From the NCBI GenBank assembly GCA_903914175.1, contig CAIWNX010000031.1, forward strand, positions 1 through 35,623: a DNA stretch of 35,623 bases. Direction: 5' to 3'. The notes beneath the pieces are model-generated. The model searched no databases. It saw only the letters and a list, made by a program, of their open reading frames with translations, and was not told the origin of the DNA. Of this stretch, positions 8,142 to 19,400 are shown piece by piece. Position numbers and translations under genes: made by a program. This DNA is from an uncultured beta proteobacterium (lineage in GTDB: Bacteria > Pseudomonadota > Gammaproteobacteria > Burkholderiales > Burkholderiaceae_C). Position 1 is the first letter of the stretch. Each line of letters opens with the position of its first letter.

Positions 8142-8880
8142 CGGGATCGAGTTGGACGGTGCCAGCGGCCGTTACAACTTTCAAGGTCTGGGCCATCGGC
8201 GCCGGCGGCGGTGGCGCCGGGGCGATTGCCAGTGACGGCACCTCGGGTGGCGGGGGCGGTGCCGGCGGCATCGCCTACAAAACGTTCACCACCTCCAGCG
8301 GCAGTGTCAGCTACAGCCTTGGCGGCGGTGGCACTTACGGCACGGCTGCCGCCAGTGGTTCGGGCGGGGGCGGGACGACCGTCACCTACGGTAGTCCGGG
8401 CACCAGCATCAGTGCCAGCGGTGGCGGTGGCGGCAACTACCAGAGCACAACCGCAGCGGCGGGCGGCACGGGCTCGGGTGGCGATGGATCGGCCACCGGG
8501 GGTACGGGTGCCGGCGCTTCTGGCGACATGGGCGGCGGCGGCGGCGGTGGTATTGGTGGTGGTGCTGGAACGACGAACGGCTCCGCCGGCGGAACCGGTG
8601 GCACCAGCAGGGATGTGTCTGGCCTCCAGGCGGCGCTGGCCCTGATCGGTTATTCGATTGGAACCGGTGCCGGCGCCGGGGCGAGCAGCGGATCGAGCAA
8701 CATTAACAACATGAACGGTTCTTCCGCGACCGGCTTCGGCAGTGGCGGCGGCGGTGGTGGATGGTACGGTGGCAATGGCGGGTCGGGTTACCTCGGCGGT
8801 GGCGGCGGCGGTGCGGGCGGCTTCAGCGGTACACAGTACGGCGGCACTGGCGGCAACGGCGCGGTGGTCGTTTCGTATAC
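8142..8880 (+). repeat. Glycine-rich domain coding region in TpsA
   Basis: The translation begins WTVPAAVTTFKVWAIGAGGGG and continues with many runs of four to six Gly. It resembles the glycine-rich domain found in phage and bacterial surface proteins, which starts with a W-x-VP-x-V strand. The DNA is a GGC/GGT-rich tract prone to misalignment in assembly and replication. The reading frame is unbroken. Confidence 0.7.
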
Positions 8881-9439
8881 GCTTGCGGGCACTACGGCGC
8901 TCACCATCAACGCCGGTTCCGGTAACGTCAGCTTCAATGGCGCGGCCGGTGCCAACAGCGGCCTGGGCGTACTGACAGTCAACAGCACTGGCACCACGAC
9001 TTTCGCCGGTGCGGTCAAGGCGACCAGCGTCACCACCAATGCGAACGGCAGCACGCTCATCAACGGTGCCAGCGTCTACACCTCGGGTAACCAGACCTAT
9101 AACGATGCCGTGACACTGGGCGCAGGAACGACCCTGACCGTGACCGATACCAGCGCCAGCAAGGTGTCATTCGCCAGCACCCTGGGCGGCGCCGCCAACG
9201 CGCTGACGGTGACCGGCAATGCGAGCTTTGGCGGCGCGGTGACGAACCTGTCGACGCTGAGTGTCAGCGGCACGACCGACCTGAACGCCAGCGTGACTTC
9301 CAGCGGTACACAGACCTACAGCGGCGCGGTGACGCTGGGCGCCGACACCACCTTGACGGGCAGCACGATTGCACCGGCCAGCACCGTGAACCTGGCTAGC
9401 TACGCGCTGACTCTGGCCAATAGCGCCAGCAGCACAATG

Positions 9440-10640
9440 GCCGGCGTCATCTCGGGCAGCGGCACGCTGACCAAATCGGGCTCAGGTACGCTGACGCTGT
9501 CAGCGGCCAATACCTACACCGGCGCCACCACGGTCAGCGGCGGCACGCTGGCGGTGAGCAATGCAACGGGGCTGGGTACCACGGCGGGCGGTGCCACGGT
9601 GGCCAGCGGCGCCACGCTGGATTTGCAGAACGTGGCAGTGGGCGCAGAACCGATCACGCTGAGCGGCGGCACGCTCAAGACCAGCACCGGCAGCAGCAGC
9701 CTCTCGGGCAACGTGGCACTGGGGGCTGACAGCGCGGCGGATGTGGGCGGCACGGCGCTCACGCTTTCAGGCATCGTCAGTGGCAGCTTCGGACTGAGCA
9801 AGGCCGGCACCGGCACACTGACCTTGTCGGCTGCCAACACCTACACCGGCGCCACCACGGTCAGCGGCGGGACGCTGGTCGTGAGCAATGCCAGCGGCCT
9901 GGGCACTACGGCGGGCGCCACCACGGTGGTCAGCGGCGCCACGCTGGACCTGCAGAACGTGGTGGTGGGCGCCGAGGCGATCACGCTGAATGGCGGCACG
10001 CTCAAGACCAGCACCGGCAGCAGCAGTCTCGCGGGCGCTGTCACGCTGGGTGCAGCCAGCAGCATTGACAGCTCAGGCACGGCACTGACCCTCACAGGTG
10101 GCATCACCAACGCCGGCTACCTCAGCACCTTCAGCGGTGCTGGCAGCACCTCGCTCAGCAGCACCAAGATCACCGGCACAGGCGGCCTGACCAAGACCGG
10201 TAGCGGCACGCTGACGCTGTCGGCCGCCGATGACTACAGCGGTGCCACCACCATCAGTGCCGGTACCGTCAAGGCCGGCAGCGCATCGGCCCTGGGCAGC
10301 AGTGCGGTGAGCGTGGCCATCGGCGCGGCGCTCGACCTCAACGGCCAGTCGATCAACAACAACCTGAGCATTGGCGGCACCGGCATCAGCAGCACCGGCG
10401 CCCTGCTCAACAGCAGTGGCAGCGCCGCTTCAGACAGCGGCACGGTGAGCATGTCGGCCGCCACATCGATCGGTGGCGGCGGGGACATCACGCTCAGTGG
10501 CGTGCTCAGTGGCGGCTACGCACTGACCAAGGTCGGCAGCGCCACGCTGACGCTCTCGGGCACCAATACCTACAACGGCGGCAGCACGGTCAGCGCTGGC
10601 ACGCTCAAGGCCGGCAGCACGGCAGCCCTGGGCAGCGGTG
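9440..10640 (+). repeat. Four PATR passenger repeats with a near-identical tandem pair
   Basis: Four units carry the passenger-associated transport repeat pattern, such as LTKSGSGTLTLSAANTYTG followed by ATTVSGGTL. The first two, aligned at 9514 and 9841, are 327 bp (109 codons) apart and nearly identical over more than 200 bp, suggesting a recent tandem duplication. PATR repeats are known from autotransporter passengers, where they form beta-helix rungs. Confidence 0.75.
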
Positions 10641-11979
10641 CAGCGACGGTCAGCAGCGGCGGTGCGCTGGACCTCAATGGCAACGCGCCGTCGAATAACT
10701 TCACCATCAGCGGCAGCGGCGTGAGCAATGGCGGCGCGCTGATCAACAGCACCACGGGAACGGGAGGCACTGTGAGTGGCACGCTCGCGCTGGGTGCCAT
10801 GAGTTCCATTGGTGGCTCTGGCAATCTGACGATTGCCGGTCAGGTAACAACCGGCAGCGGCAATGTCAACGGATTGGTTTTCGTCGGCGCCGGCGCCAAG
10901 ACGTTAAGCAACAACACCAACGCCATCGGCACCATTGCTTCGGGTAGCGGTATCGGTGCGCTCAGCGTGAACGATGCTTCGGCACTGACGGCTGGCGCGC
11001 TCACGCTCAATGCAGTGGCCTACAGCGGCATCAACAGCAGCAATGCGGCGGTGAGTCTGACCAGCAGCGTTGCCAGCGGCACGGCACTGACCCTGGGCGC
11101 CATCAGCACCGGCACAGGTGACTTGACGCTGACCGGCAACACACTGAGCGCCTCAGCCAATTCCAGCGGGACCGGCGCGCTGACGATCAAACCCTACACA
11201 AGCGCTACCACCATCGGCCTCAATGGCGGCAGCGGCACGCTGAGCCTGAGCAGTGCCACGCTGGCGTATTTCACTGGCGCCAGTTGGTCGCGTTTTGCCA
11301 TCGGCAGCAGTGCAGCCGGTGCGATAACGGTCAGCGGTAGCAACGCCTTCAACAATTCGCCGCTGGAACTCATCACCGGAGGCAACATCACGTTGAACGC
11401 CTCCTCGAACCTGACAACGAGCAGGGCCAATGGCTACCTGGCGCTGGAGGCGAGCGGCAATTTCATCAACAGTTCCGGCTCCACCGCGTTGCAAGCCACG
11501 GGTACGGGCGGTAGCTGGATGGTGTACAGCACGACGCCGGCATCCGATACCTTCGGTAGCCTGAACAGCACCCAGCAGGCGATCTGGGGCAAGACCGCCG
11601 GCAGCCTCAGCGCCACTGCGCTGAAGTCCGGCTATGCAGGCAACCGCTACGTGTTCAGCGCACCGGCCACGGTGGTAGTCACAGCCACTAACAAGTCCAA
11701 GACCTATGGCGACAGTTTGACCTTTGCCGCAGGTGACATTGCCTACAGCGGGCTGCCGCTGAGCAGCGCGGCGACCTATGGAAACCTGTATTTGAACTAC
11801 AGCACGTCCGATGCACTGAGCACCTTGCCAACGGCCAGTTCCACCGGTGCGGCGGCCAGCGCAGCGGTGGTGCCGGGCGGCTACGCCATTATTCCCAGCG
11901 GCGCCGTCGCCTATACCGGCTTTGGCGTCAGCTACGTCAACGGCACACTCACAGTCAACGCCAAACCGGTCACACTCAG

Positions 11980-13850
11980 CGGCAGCCGCGTGTATGACGG
12001 CACGACAACCCTGGCTGGGTCCATTTATTCAGCTACCAATCTGGTCAACAGCGACACACTCTCGGTCGGCGGCAGCGCGACCGCCACCAGTCCCAACGTG
12101 GGCACCTACACGTCACCCAGCGGATTGACGCTATCCAACACCAATTACACGCTCACAGGGGGCAGCGCATCGGCTTCAATCACCGCAAAAACGCTGACGC
12201 TCAGCGGCCTGAACCTGACCGACCGTGCCTACAACGGCCTCAACACCGCCACCACCGTGCAGAGCTACGGCACCCTTTCGGGCAAGGTCGGCAATGACGT
12301 GGTCAGCGTGACCGGTGGAACCGTCGCCGCCTTTGGTGGTGTCGATGCTGGCAGCTATAGCGTAGGAGTGACGGGTCTTGCACTCTCCAACAGCAACTAC
12401 CAGTTGGCCAGCAGCAGCGCCACCGACAGCGCGGTCAGCATCACTCGCAAGACCCTGACGGTGAGCAATTTCAACCTGAACGATCGTGTTTATGATGGCA
12501 CCACCACGGCAACCACCTTGCAGGGCGGCACGCTGAGCGGCGTGGAGACGGTGAACAGCGTTTTGGATGCCGTCAGCCTTTCCAGCGGTACCGTCCCCGC
12601 TTTCACCAGCAAGAACGTCGGAACCTACAGTGTGACCGTGAGCGGCGTGTCGCTCACCGGCGGCAAGGCCAGCAATTACCAACTCGCCAGCAGCACCCTG
12701 ACCGACAGCAGCGTGTCCATCACGCCCAAGACGCTCACCATCAGCGGCATCACGGCCACTGGCAAGGAATATGACGGCAATCGCACGGTCACAGTCAGCA
12801 CGACAGGCGTTGACGCCACGGCGCTGCAGACCGGCGGCTTGATCGCAGGTGATGTGGTCAGCGTTTCAGCCACGGGTATCTTCAGCGACAAGAACGCAGC
12901 GGTGGGCAAAACCGTCACGCTCACGAGCAGCTACAGCGGCGCCGATGTTGGCAACTACAGCATCGTCGGCCAGGGTACTGCCCTGGCAACGATCAGCGCC
13001 AAGGCGCTCACGATTGGCGGCATCACTGCAGCCAACAAGACCTACGACGGCACGGCTGCTGCCACGGTCAGCAGCGCAGCGGCGACGAAGACCGGACTGC
13101 TCGCGGGGGATGTGGTGACGGTCGCCGCCACGGGAACTTTCGCAGACAGGAATGCGGGCAGCAAGACGGTGACCCTGAGCAGCAGCTATGGTGGCGCGGA
13201 TGTCGGTAACTACAGCATCGCGGGGCAGGCCAGCACGACGGCGACGATCAGTCCGAAGGCCTTGACGGTGTCAGGCATTACTGCTGCCGACAAAACCTAC
13301 GATGGCACGACCACCGCCACGGTCAGTACCGCTGCAGCGAACAAGGCTGGTCTGGTGTCCGTACTTGTCAGCGGTGTGAGTACGCCCGATGACGTGACCG
13401 TTTTGGCAACCGGGACCTTCAGCGACAAGAACGCGGGAGCGAACAAGGTGGTGGCGCTCGCCAGCACCTATGGCGGCGCGGATGTCGGCAACTACACGAT
13501 CACCGGGCAGAGCAACGCGATTGCAACCATCAGCAAGGCGCCGCTCACCATCACGGGGATAACAGCAGCTGACAAGACCTACGATGGCACGACCTTGGCC
13601 ACGGTCGATACGACGGGCGTGACGGCCGCCGTTCTGGTGACCGGTGGCAAGGTTGCCGGTGATGATGTGAGCGTCACGGCAACAGGTACGTTTAGCGGCA
13701 AGGACGTTGCCCTCGATGGCAACAACGCCGTCATCAGCAAGACCGTCACGCTGACCAGCAGCTACAGCGGTGCCGATGTCGGCAACTACACCATCACTGA
13801 TCAGCCCAACACCACCGCGATGATCAATAAGGCAACGCTGACGGTCCGTG
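11980..13850 (+). repeat. First YDG module array of TpsA (seven modules)
   Basis: Seven modules are each marked by a YDG or YNG tripeptide following a short K/R-x pair (for example NKTYDGTAA, DKTYDGTTT). Each ends with a VGNY-type strand and an ATI segment. Spacing between markers varies (273, 255 and 282 bp for the last ones). The modules match the YDG domain family of bacterial adhesins, which has an Ig-like beta fold by family knowledge. MBG-like domains lie on either side (about 11670-11960 and 13840-14110). Confidence 0.75.
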
Positions 13851-14257
13851 CTAACGACGACGCGAAGTACGTGACCATGGCTGATCCGACCTTCACAGCC
13901 AGCTATTCGGGGTTTGTGAATGGGGAGACTGCCGCAACAGCCGGCTTGACCGGGACACTCTCGGTGAGTCGTTCCAGCAGTGGCCCCGATGGCAATCCGT
14001 CCGGCAGCAGCGAGTTGGCGGGCACCTATAGCGGGGCGATCAGCGCGCTTGGCTTGTCTGCCAATAACTACGGCTTCAACTATGTTCCGGCAAACTTCAC
14101 CATCGTTCCTGCGGGGATCTTGCTCGTCAAGGTCAATCCGGTATCGGCCGTTTATGGCAGCGCGCCGGTTTACAGCACCAATGGGGCCAGCGCTGGCGGC
14201 ATTGCCGCCTCCTATTTGAAGGTGGCTGCAGGTTCCGGAACTTTGACCAGCGGCACC

Positions 14258-14261
14258 CTAG
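14258..14261 (+). repeat. Target-site duplication CTAG, left copy
   Basis: CTAG immediately precedes the left inverted repeat of the IS. An identical CTAG follows the right end at 15834-15837. Removing the IS and one copy rejoins the adhesin in frame. Confidence 0.8.
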
Positions 14262-15833
14262 GAGTCTGGGCGCCAGAAGTTTTTCGACAAACGCGACTTT
14301 GACGATTGGCGATGCAAAGTCATCTGGGTTGTGGTGAGTGCGTCCATCAACACCTTTGTCGGTTGTGACGTGATGACTTTTGCACATGGCTCAAGCCGGC
14401 AGAATTGTGTTTTCCTGGTTTTCTTTGCCTCAACAGGCCTGCATGGCCCCCATTCTTCGCAGATTGAGCGCCATGCACACGAGCTTGAACTCGGCCCGTG
14501 TCTTTTGTAACCCCCTCATGCTGAATTGTCTGAACCCCAAGACGTTCTTGATCCAGCCGTTGGGTGGCTCAGCGATCCATTTGCGTTTGCGGTAGTCGGC
14601 TTTGCCTTGTTCAGTTTCGAACTTGGCGGCCATCGCCACCGTGTGCGGATAGCGCTGCGCATCCCTGGGTTTGGCCAGTACTTTGCCTTCACGACCCAAG
14701 GCAATAACCAGTTCCGTATCGGGCTGAGTCATTGCCAGTTCGGCCATCACCGCCTCACTGCGGTAGCCCGCATCGGCCAGTACCTGCGCAGCAGATGCGC
14801 CCGTGTGCTCTTTGACGGCCTTGAGCACCATGGGTAGTTGTTGTACGTCTGAACTCGTATTGACCACTTCGGCGGCCACGATGATGTGCGCCGCCTCGTC
14901 CACTGCGGTCTGCGCGTTATAGCTGTAGTCAAACCCGCCACCAGCACGCTTCATGATGCGCGCCTGCGGGTCGGTAAAACTGTCCTGGGCTTTGGGCGCA
15001 GGAACGCCGAAGTCGCGCTGGTAAGGTTTGCCCCCTTTGGGTTTGCCGTCTTTATCCTTGGGCTTGCGTTCATCGTCAGGAGCGCGCCCGCGCTGTGCGT
15101 CGCTTTGGCGTTGACGCTCTTCCAACCTGGCCTTGGCCGCTTCAATCGCAGCAAGACGTGCTTGCCTGCGTTCGATCTCGGCAGGAATGTCCAGATCGGG
15201 TTCGTTCTTCTCGGCTTCGTCGGTGCTGGCCGCCTTCTTCACCAGCGCCGTGATTTGCGCTCTGAGCTCAGCTTCTGCTGTCTGCATGCGCCCATAACTC
15301 ATGGCCTTGTGGCGGCTGGCGTTGGCCTTGATCTTGGTGCCGTCCACGGCGATGGTGCCCAGCTTGACCAGCCCCATCTCGCGCGCCAGGCGCACGACCT
15401 GGACAAACAGGTCTGTGAACTCCTTGAGATGCAATGCACGGAAGTCCCGGATCGTGCGGTGGGCCGGAAAGTTGGCTGCACCCAGCACGCGAAAGGCTAC
15501 GTCTTCATGCAGCTTCTTGGCAATCTTGCGTGAGCTGAAGACCCCGGTGGCATAAGCGTAGACCAGCACCTTGACCATCATGGCCGGGTGAAACGGTTGA
15601 TTGCGTGACCCACCTCCTGCGTAGCGCACATGAAAGGCGCTCAGGTTCAGGCTGTCCACGGTGTCGCTGATGAAGTACGCCAAGTGGCCTTGGGGTAACC
15701 ATTCCTGCAAGGCGCAGGGCAAAAGATACTGTTGATCGGGTTGGTAAGGTATGTAGCTGGTGCTCATCCCTAATTAACGCCTCACCTCACATCGCGTTGT
15801 TGGTGACAACCCTGGTTTCTGCCGCCCAGACTC
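14262..15833 (-). mobile_element. IS1182-family insertion sequence, 1572 bp
   Basis: The element is bounded by 18-bp imperfect terminal inverted repeats: GAGTCTGGGCGCCAGAAG on the left (14262-14279), and TTTCTGCCGCCCAGACTC on the right (15816-15833), whose reverse complement matches the left end at 16 of 18 positions. A palindromic 4-bp CTAG flanks both ends. It contains one full-length transposase gene on the minus strand, opposite to the interrupted adhesin. Intact ends, duplication and transposase suggest a young and possibly active copy. Confidence 0.9.
14430..15767 (-). CDS. IS1182 family transposase
   Basis: This 445-residue DDE transposase catalyses movement of the surrounding element. 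The N-terminal DUF772-type DNA-binding region (about 15-95) includes NQPFHPAMMVKVLVYAYATG and HEDVAFRVL. The DDE residues appear as D142 (IAVDGTKIKANAS), D332 (VLADAGYRSE) and E400 (IAEPPNGWIK). A basic, Lys/Asp/Gly-rich insertion (about 185-255) is typical of the family. The start ATG at 15767 gives the usual N-terminus YIPYQPDQQYLLP. No frameshift or stop is present, so the enzyme should be functional. Confidence 0.93.
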   Translation of the reverse strand: MSTSYIPYQPDQQYLLPCALQEWLPQGHLAYFISDTVDSLNLSAFHVRYAGGGSRNQPFHPAMMVKVLVYAYATGVFSSRKIAKKLHEDVAFRVLGAANFPAHRTIRDFRALHLKEFTDLFVQVVRLAREMGLVKLGTIAVDGTKIKANASRHKAMSYGRMQTAEAELRAQITALVKKAASTDEAEKNEPDLDIPAEIERRQARLAAIEAAKARLEERQRQSDAQRGRAPDDERKPKDKDGKPKGGKPYQRDFGVPAPKAQDSFTDPQARIMKRAGGGFDYSYNAQTAVDEAAHIIVAAEVVNTSSDVQQLPMVLKAVKEHTGASAAQVLADAGYRSEAVMAELAMTQPDTELVIALGREGKVLAKPRDAQRYPHTVAMAAKFETEQGKADYRKRKWIAEPPNGWIKNVLGFRQFSMRGLQKTRAEFKLVCMALNLRRMGAMQAC

Positions 15834-16439
15834 CTAGTAGCGGCAGCGGGAGCGATCTCGGTGACAGGGACTGCCGCGACTTACACGACCGACACCGCGC
15901 TGACAGACGGGTCGCGAGTTGTGATCGATGGGCAGTTGCGTACCATCAGTTCGCTTGATACGAACAACAAAACGTTTGTGATTGACAGCGCCCTGTCCGG
16001 CCCTGTCTCTGGCGTACCCTTTGCGGCGGTCACTGCTTCAAACCTGGACAAGGCTTTCGCGTTGGGCGCTGGTGCTAGTTTGAGTACGGGCAAGATCGTC
16101 AATGTCGGGAGTACGTACGGCACGGTTACGGCGGATATCGCCGGTGCGCAGAACATTACGCTCAGTACGGCGCTGGGGTCAGCACTTTCATCCAATCCGA
16201 CCTATTCAGTCAATACATTGATCCCAAGTGCCAGTTTCAACCACATCGAGATCACCAATGCAACCGCCACCATAGCGGGAACTGGATTGACCACCGGTGA
16301 TCAGGCAACGGTTGTATTGGCGCCGCTGGCAGGTGCTTACAGCTCATCAACCAATTTGCGTGCGGGCAGCTATCTGCTGAATGTCGGCAATGGGTCCACG
16401 GCCGGGGCGAACTTCAGCAGTATGGTGGTCGTTGGCAAT

Positions 16440-19400
16440 CTGACCGTCACGCCCAAAACGCTGACCATCGGCGGCATCACTACCAGTAGCAAGGAATATG
16501 ATGGCAACAATGTGGCGACGGTCAGCACCGCTGTCGTGACGAAGTCCGGGTTGATTGACAGTGATGTGGTGGTTGTTTCGGCCTCAGGGGTGTTTAGCGA
16601 CAAGCACGTTGCCCTTGACGGCAGCAACGCAGTCACCAGTAAAACCGTCACACTTACAAGCAGCTACAGCGGCGCCGATCTTGGTAACTACACCATCATC
16701 GGGCAACCTACGACGACCGCGACGATCACGCCCAAGGCATTGACGGTGTCGGGCATCACGGCTGCCAACAAGACCTATGACGGTACGACTGCGGCGACGG
16801 TCAATACCACAGGGGCTTTGTTTTCAGGTTTGGTTTCCGGGGACGACCTGAGCGTGACATCGACCGGCACATTTGGCACCAAGCTTGCTGCTGCAGGCAA
16901 GACAGTAACGCTAAGCAGCAGTTATGCAGGCACCGACAAAGCCAACTACACCATCTCCGACCAGACCAGCACTACGGCAACGATCACGCCTGCACCGCTG
17001 ACCGTGACAGCCACGGCGGTCACCAAGACCTACGATGGAACCACCGGAACCAATGGCGCTAAACCCACGATCGGTACGCTTGTCAGCGGCGATGTCGTGA
17101 ACGCTCCGGGTTCGGAGGTCTTTGCGGACAAGAACGCGGGCACCAGCAAGACAGTAAACGCCAGTGGTGTCTCCATTAAGGACGGCGGAGGTAGCGATGT
17201 TTCGGGCAGTTACAGTATTACCTATGTACCCAACACCAGCAGCACCATCGACAAGGCGGCGCTGACCATCACGGGCATCACGGCCAGCGACAAGATTTAT
17301 GACGGCACGAACACGGCCACAGCAAATACGACGAACGTGAGCATGGGCGGGCTGATTACGAACGACGTGGTGAACGTCTCTGCAACCGGAACCTTCAGCG
17401 ACAAGAACGTGGCCATTTCCAGCAACGTGGCTACCAGCAAGACCGTTACCCTCGCGAGCACCTACAGCGGTGCCGACGCTGGCAACTACAGCATCGCCGA
17501 TCAGACCAGCACGACGGCGACGATCAGCAAAGCGACGCTTACCATCAGCAGTGTGAGCGCTGCCGACAAGGTCTATGACGGCAGCACAAGCGCCAACGTC
17601 ACGGTCAGCGGCAGCGGCGTGATCGCCGGCGACACGGTGACCGTCAGCGGCAACGGCAATTTCCGTAATGCGGACAACTCGGCCAACGACAAGAACGTCG
17701 CGTACAGCAACAGCGTGGTCACCAGCAAACCGGTCAATGTGAGCGTTGCACTGAGTGGCACGGACGCTGGCAACTACAGCATTCCCAGCACGACCAGCAC
17801 CACGGCAACGATTACGCAGCGACCGCTGGCGGTGACCTATGCTGGCGTGACCAAGGTCTATGACGGCACGACGGCGGCCACAGTCACCACCAGCGACGAC
17901 CGTGTCGCCAACGACACCTTCACTATCAACCGCACAGCCGCCTTTGACAACACTGGCAGCACCGGCAAAAACGTTGGCATCGGCAAGACGGTGAATGTGA
18001 GCGGGGTCAGTTTGAGCAGCGGTGACGCCGCCAACTACAGCGTGTCTGCAACCGGCGGAACGGTGGCTGACATCACACCGGCACCGTTGACGATCACGGC
18101 GAGCACCGACAGCAAGACCTACGACGGCAGCACGGCATCGAGTGTTGCGCCGACGATTACCAGCGGAACGATTAAAACCGCTGCTGGCGACTCGATTACC
18201 GGCACACTGACGCAGACTTTTGATTCCAAGAACGCCAGCGCCAGCGGCGGCCGCATCCTGAGCGTCAGTCCTTACACCATCAATGACGGCAATAGCGGTA
18301 ACAACTATGCCGTGACGCTGGCTACCGCGAGCGGCACCATCAACCAGGCGTCGCTCACGGTGACTGCCTTGCCCGACAGCCGGACTTACGACGGCACGGC
18401 CTACAGCGGCGGCGTTGGTGTTGCCTTTGGCGTTGTCTCCAATGGCGTGACTTCCCATACATTTGTCGGGGGCGAAGATGCCAGCAATCTGGCTGGCACC
18501 CTTGGCTATAGTGGAACCAGCCAGGGCGCTATCAACGCAGGCAGCTATGACATCACGCCGCAGGGCCTCACCAGCAACAACTATGCCCTGACTTTTGTCG
18601 GTGGCCAATTGGCCATCGGCGGAGCGAATCTGATCAGCGGCAGTCTCACCGGCACCACGAGCAAGGTTTACGACGGAACCAACGGGGCCACACTGAGCCC
18701 GAGCAACTACCTGCTCACAGGTTGGGTCGGCAGCGACAGCGCGACGGTGACCAAGACCAGCGGAACCTACACGACAACATCCGCAGGTGACAACAAGACG
18801 GTGACGGTGAGTCTTGCAAGCGGCGACTTCAGTGCCAGCCAGGGCACGGTTCTTCTCAATTACACGCTGCCAAGCTCGGTCAGCGGCGCGATCGGCAGCA
18901 TTACAGCCAAGGCACTCACCATGAGCGGCCTGTCGGTGCCTGCAAGCAAGACCTATGACGGCAGTTTGGCCGCAGTCGTGACTGGCACGCCGACGCTGCA
19001 GAGCGCGATTGCGGCCGGCAGCGGCACGGCGATCGACGGCAAGCCTTACAGCGGCGATACCGTGGCCATCAGCGGCACAGCCACCGGAACCTACAACAGC
19101 AAAAATGTGGTGGGCGCAAGCAGCGTGGACTACAGCGGTCTGGCGCTCAACAACAGCAACTACAGCCTCACGCTGCAGAGCCCGTCGGCGGCCACCATCA
19201 CGGCCAAGACCTTGACGGTGAGCGGCAGCAGCGCCGCCGGCAAAACCTATGACGGCAATACTGGTGCCACGATCACGGGCGGCACATTGGCCGGCTTTGT
19301 CGGTATCGAAACGGTGACGGCGAGCGCGACCGGAACCTTCGACAGCCAGAACGCTGGCAGCCGCAGCGCTACCGCTGCCTACACGCTGGCCGATGGCAGC

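Larger units (their letters stand above)
6536..14302 (+). pseudogene. TpsA giant filamentous adhesin, 5' part interrupted by IS1182-family element
   Basis: This open frame encodes 2588 residues, of which 2575 are native and the last 13 come from the inserted IS. The start ATG follows AGGAG at 6522-6526. An extended signal peptide (ESPR, residues 1-28, with LVWSAARSAF and HAKSHGK) precedes a hydrophobic core and a cleavage site near ALA54. The TPS secretion domain (about 62-300) has the NPNG motif at 146-149. A glycine-rich domain covers about 540-785, four PATR repeats about 970-1370, an MBG-like domain about 1710-1810, and seven YDG modules about 1815-2435, followed by another MBG-like domain. 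The product should be exported by the upstream TpsB and serve as an adhesin or biofilm factor. The export half is intact, so a truncated secreted protein is possible, but the C-terminal half is separated. Confidence 0.9.

Noticed and set aside
9440-10640. Repeated blocks considered as a CRISPR or tandem satellite
   Set aside because: The repeats are in-frame protein repeats (PATR) with long units and no spacer structure.
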